Assembly (NCBI GenBank): GCA_028532985.1
Contig: JANCIK010000002.1
Location: 3,286,001-3,350,000 of the forward strand
DNA: 64,000 bases
Origin: Stropharia rugosoannulata
Lineage: Eukaryota > Basidiomycota > Agaricomycetes > Agaricales > Strophariaceae
Reading direction: 5' to 3'
Within the stretch, counting starts at the first letter, position 1. Every line of letters begins with the position of its first letter. A program made the translations under genes and the position numbers. Of the stretch, positions 60,857-64,000 are shown piece by piece. Below the pieces are notes generated by a model. It had not been told where the DNA came from and made no database searches. It worked only from the letters and a program-made list of their open reading frames with translations.

Positions 60857-61418
60857 ATGTCGACTCGTACTGAGGCTGAGAGTGTAAAAACTCACCTACA
60901 ACCTACTCAGCATTTATCCACTCCTCCCTCTACCCAACCACGCGCCGTTTTGCCAAATCTCGCGTGTCCGTCTCGTACAGACAATGATAGCAGCCCATGG
61001 GTGCTAGTCGTGAAGGTTGGTTGATTTCGAATTTTGCTGCTTCGTATCAATTTGATTCGACTGTACTCTTGTTCTTCCAGCCAACGACTTGTACGCGATA
61101 TGAGGAAACATTTGTTTTCGTGAATCCCATGGCTGTTGGGGTAAGTGTCATATGCTCAATTAGAGGGTGCGAGACTCATGCTAACTTTTAATTATAGCCT
61201 CCTGCCACAGTCCTTCATCAACAGGATCAGCATGGGACTCCTCGGCTGCTTCTTTGTCCGTCTCGCACGGTTAGGTGGCTCAGACAGGCTTTGGTGGTGC
61301 GTAAAAGCTTCTCTTTGGGACTGACTAAACCTTGACTCTTGTTGGACAGAGACAGACTTCTAGGCTTCACCGCCGTATCAAAGTCGTTAAGCTCAAAATC
61401 TGTAACCTTCACCATTGA
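60857..61418 (+). CDS. possible four-exon orphan gene
   Basis: Starting at ATG 60857 (MSTRTEAESVKTHLQPTQHL), four short exons can be joined by three phase-0 introns with canonical ends: GTTGGT..TTCCAG, GTAAGT..TTATAG and GTGCGT..GGACAG. They give about 125 residues ending VVKLKICNLHH at 61418. The protein is Pro/Thr/Ser-rich, then basic (RQTSRLHRRIKVVKLK). No family, membrane helix or signal peptide was recognised. The consistent phase and good splice sites favour a real transcript, but it could be a chance assembly of ORFs. Confidence 0.35.
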
Positions 61419-63135
61419 AAAAAAAAATGCTACAGAGACTGCAGTTGTCAAAAATCGTATGTTCGAAATACCCTTTCTCACCGCAACGTTTTACTGACTT
61501 GGCAGAAGGAACATACACCCATTCATTTCTCTTGCTATCAATCGCTTTCCTGTACAAATGTTTTGCTAGTTGAGATTCTTGACGCACTCTGTTGATTTCC
61601 TTTCTTATTGCCCATGTTATATTCATGCTAATATTTTTGTTGTTCGTAATCACGCAGTTTGTGGACTCACATCTTGGTTACTCCCAGTTCCCCCTAGGTC
61701 GTATACACCTAATTGCACATGTACCATACTTTATCACACCATTGAATATCACACTGTTCTTGTTGATTTCTCGCTGACTGACTGAGACTGAATACATTCT
61801 TGAAGATCTTGTAATCACACAATTAATCTTCGTCTTGCTGTTGGGTTTGATGTCTTGGAGCTTCAACATCTCTTGAGGACGAGAATGATTGAGGTGCACA
61901 AGATGATAACAGAAAACATAAATGGATTAAGAAAAACCGAATCACGAAGCAAATACGCAAATAAAATGGGAAATAAGATGATACTTCTCTGCGTATACAC
62001 TGCCACGTCACCGACTGAAGGTGTACGGACTGCCGGCTCTGCCCTCGCTGACTGGGCAGTCAAGGAGAGGCGTGACAAGGTCGAGCGCTGAGACATCCGC
62101 GACGTTCGTTTCAGCACTACTTTGGCACAAAACCAGCCGTCGGGACGGTTTGGGCGATGGTTTGCAATTTGACTTGAGTGCGGTGGAAAAAGTAAGTGGG
62201 ACAGTTGAGGTTTCCTTTTACAAGAGCTGAATGGTCTGTGCGCACGATGCACGGGATGTGAATCGTGACCGGTGACCGATTGCCGTAACTTGGCCGTAAC
62301 CTGTAGGATCTCTCTCCTCCGAGGCAATCGTATACATTATTATTCCCTTCTTCGACTTTCAAAGCTAGCTTTATTACAGCTATATGATAGATCCCCTTCT
62401 CGAAGGCTCAGCTGCATCTCTGCCATTGCCGCTCTGTAAACCGAAAATATTTGTATTGCGAAGGCATCAGAATCCTCTTGAAATCCACATGCCCCGAATA
62501 CCGCAAACCCATTGATGTTTTGAACAAGTTTCGAATATCTTTGACGAGGTACTGACAGTATGATATGGAGCATCACGCCCGCTTCGGTCCTATCGACATG
62601 AATTTATTCTTGGGAGTACTCAGACCTTGCGGAAACTGGAAACATTAAAGAAAACATATCGCGAGGAAAGGGTAGTCATATTTGCAGAGTGGTCGACGGT
62701 TGACAGCCAGCCTGTACTGCATCCCGGATGGCAGATGTACAGGAAAACTTCCTGGCGGACGGGCTATCGACAGTCGTAAGTACTATAACGTTCATGGCTT
62801 TGGTTCATGCGAGCAATTATTAGGGACCTTCAAAGACATGTATATACACAGCGATACAGCTTTTACTTTCCACTCGATTCACTATTGCACGTCACTGTTC
62901 ACGTTCAGCCCTCAGTGCTCAGCATTGGGCAAGGCTGACATGTACTTGACCCTTATAAGTAACACGACGGTACGACTGACGCTGACAGGACTCAAAAATA
63001 GCAAATTGTGCCAAGTATAGGTTTCAATAGCTTGCATTTTGTGTCCGCGGTTGAACAGCATCATAGGCTTATCAAAAACGTATAAAGAGTTCGAGGATGT
63101 GAGTAGTCCTGCATTGAACAGCTTCACGTTTCTTA
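61419..63135. other. intergenic region upstream of second lipoxygenase
   Basis: About 1.7 kb with no supported gene. The right end resembles the upstream region of the first lipoxygenase (block at 62690-62709). Confidence 0.45.
62690..62709. promoter_or_regulatory. copy of the lipoxygenase upstream block
   Basis: TGGTCGACGGTTGACAGCCA differs at one base from the block at 55663-55682. It lies about 430 bases before the second lipoxygenase ATG. Confidence 0.5.
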
Positions 63136-64000
63136 ATGTCTATTCACCTCATCAACCCAACCCCATCTCTCGATATACTGCGCCTGCGACAATTACTACC
63201 ATATGTCGTAGGTCGCCCAGCACCAACTACATATGAAGAAGCCATCCAAAGCACTGTCGCTAGCTTCTCTGAAGCAAAGAGAACGTATGTTACTTAGTTA
63301 TTTGCTTTTTATATGTTCAAGTAATCATATCCATGATGTAGGTTGGATTGGTTTTTCGACGTCGCTGGTTTTCAATCCTCCGCCACTGACACCGACGGCA
63401 TACCATCACTTTCAGACCGACAGAGTCAATATGTCTTCGAAGACGATGATTCCTTCCCGCCTCATGTCAAAACCATTCCATGGGCGGATAGCAAAAACCC
63501 TTTACAAATCTTCAACTTCCAACGTTTGTACGACACCGTTGTACTCATGTTCCATGCCTATTATTTGGATATCAACAACGTTGATAGTTTGGGACCTGAC
63601 GGGGCTCAAACCATGCAAGCTCTTGAACAAAGAAATGCTACACTTCATCAGGAAGCCTCTACTGGCCTTTTACATCCGACAAACATGTTCACCGCCCCGA
63701 ATATCGGTTTACGTCCTGACTGGTATACCGATGCCGTCTTTGCGCAACAGTCGTTCACCGGAACAAACTCGACGACTATTACTCTTGCCAGCACAACCTG
63801 GATCCAGACATTTACCACAGTTGCTCAGGGAAATACCGATGTTTTGAATCTCTTGCAAACAGCTCCTACGAACTCATTCTACGTTCAGGACTACAGCTAC
63901 TTCCGCACCGCTGCCGGGCTTCGGCCCACCGATGCGATCACTTCAATCCCTACTGGCAGCAGTGATGGCTCCCCACAATTTGGATGCGCGTCTGTCGTTC
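63136..64000 (+). CDS. Lipoxygenase, tandem paralogue (3' end outside window)
   Basis: Second lipoxygenase, N-terminal third only. Exon 1 is 63136-63284 (MSIHLINPTPSLDILRLRQL) and exon 2 runs from 63342 past the window end. The intron sits in the same Thr codon and phase as in the first copy. The protein follows its neighbour closely: LDWFFDVAGFQSSAT, NFQRLYDTVVLMFHAYYLD, STGLLHPTNMFTAPNIGLRP and FYVQDYSYFRTAAGL. Exon 1 differs at about 11 of 50 residues. A two-residue insertion occurs near SIPTGSSDGSPQFG. The iron ligands lie downstream of the window, so activity cannot be judged. Confidence 0.9.

Noticed and set aside
61863..62327. 154-codon minus-strand ORF upstream of the second lipoxygenase
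   Set aside because: There is no recognisable domain, composition resembles random intergenic ORFs and no splice partners were found.

Overview
This window reads as nuclear DNA of a filamentous basidiomycete, most likely an Agaricomycete. Genes are packed closely on both strands. They are cut by many introns of about 45-80 nt with GT..AG ends, and no rRNA, tRNA, CRISPR or operon structure was seen. Family content agrees: a DUF7918 protein, a MYND-finger protein, a long formin, a fungal lipoxygenase pair and a degraded Helitron-type helicase. Gene models were spliced by hand by joining reading frames across plausible splice sites, so starts and small exons are the least certain parts.

Layout. 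1-12.1 kb: 3' end of MCM6, a complete formin of about 1,700 residues, and a gamma-tubulin complex component (GCP5-like). 12.2-24.3 kb: a PCI protein of the CSN12/Thp1 family (minus), a NADAR-domain protein with an N-myristoylation-type start, a LARP7-like La/xRRM protein (minus), a tail-anchored coiled-coil protein, and a SUV39/Clr4-type H3K9 methyltransferase (minus). 24.5-36 kb: an 11-span membrane protein, a membrane-anchored FG nucleoporin with POM121-like order of parts (minus), cytochrome b5, an 826-bp inverted-repeat element, and an RNase III with a dsRNA-binding domain (minus). 37-48.3 kb: a MYND protein, a 41-residue OST4 gene (minus), a DUF7918 protein, PAPS reductase (minus), the DENR/Tma22 translation factor with a GC-AG intron (minus), and a TMEM135-like protein (minus). 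48.9-55.1 kb: a Helitron helicase remnant with an internal stop, a Cys/His-rich protein (minus), and a large protein that may be Arb1-like. 56-64 kb: two tandem lipoxygenase genes, the second cut by the window edge, separated by about 5 kb of mostly non-coding DNA with a minisatellite and a possible small orphan gene.

Most genes are unrelated housekeeping neighbours. Several touch cytoskeleton and nuclear organisation (formin, gamma-tubulin component, tail-anchored coiled coil, FG nucleoporin). Others touch chromatin or small-RNA biology (SUV39, RNase III, possible Arb1-like), but nothing shows that they are co-regulated. The only clear local gene family is the lipoxygenase pair. The most novel-looking items are the POM121-like nucleoporin, the tail-anchored protein with a CC1-box-like segment, the LARP7-like protein and the myristoylation-type NADAR protein.
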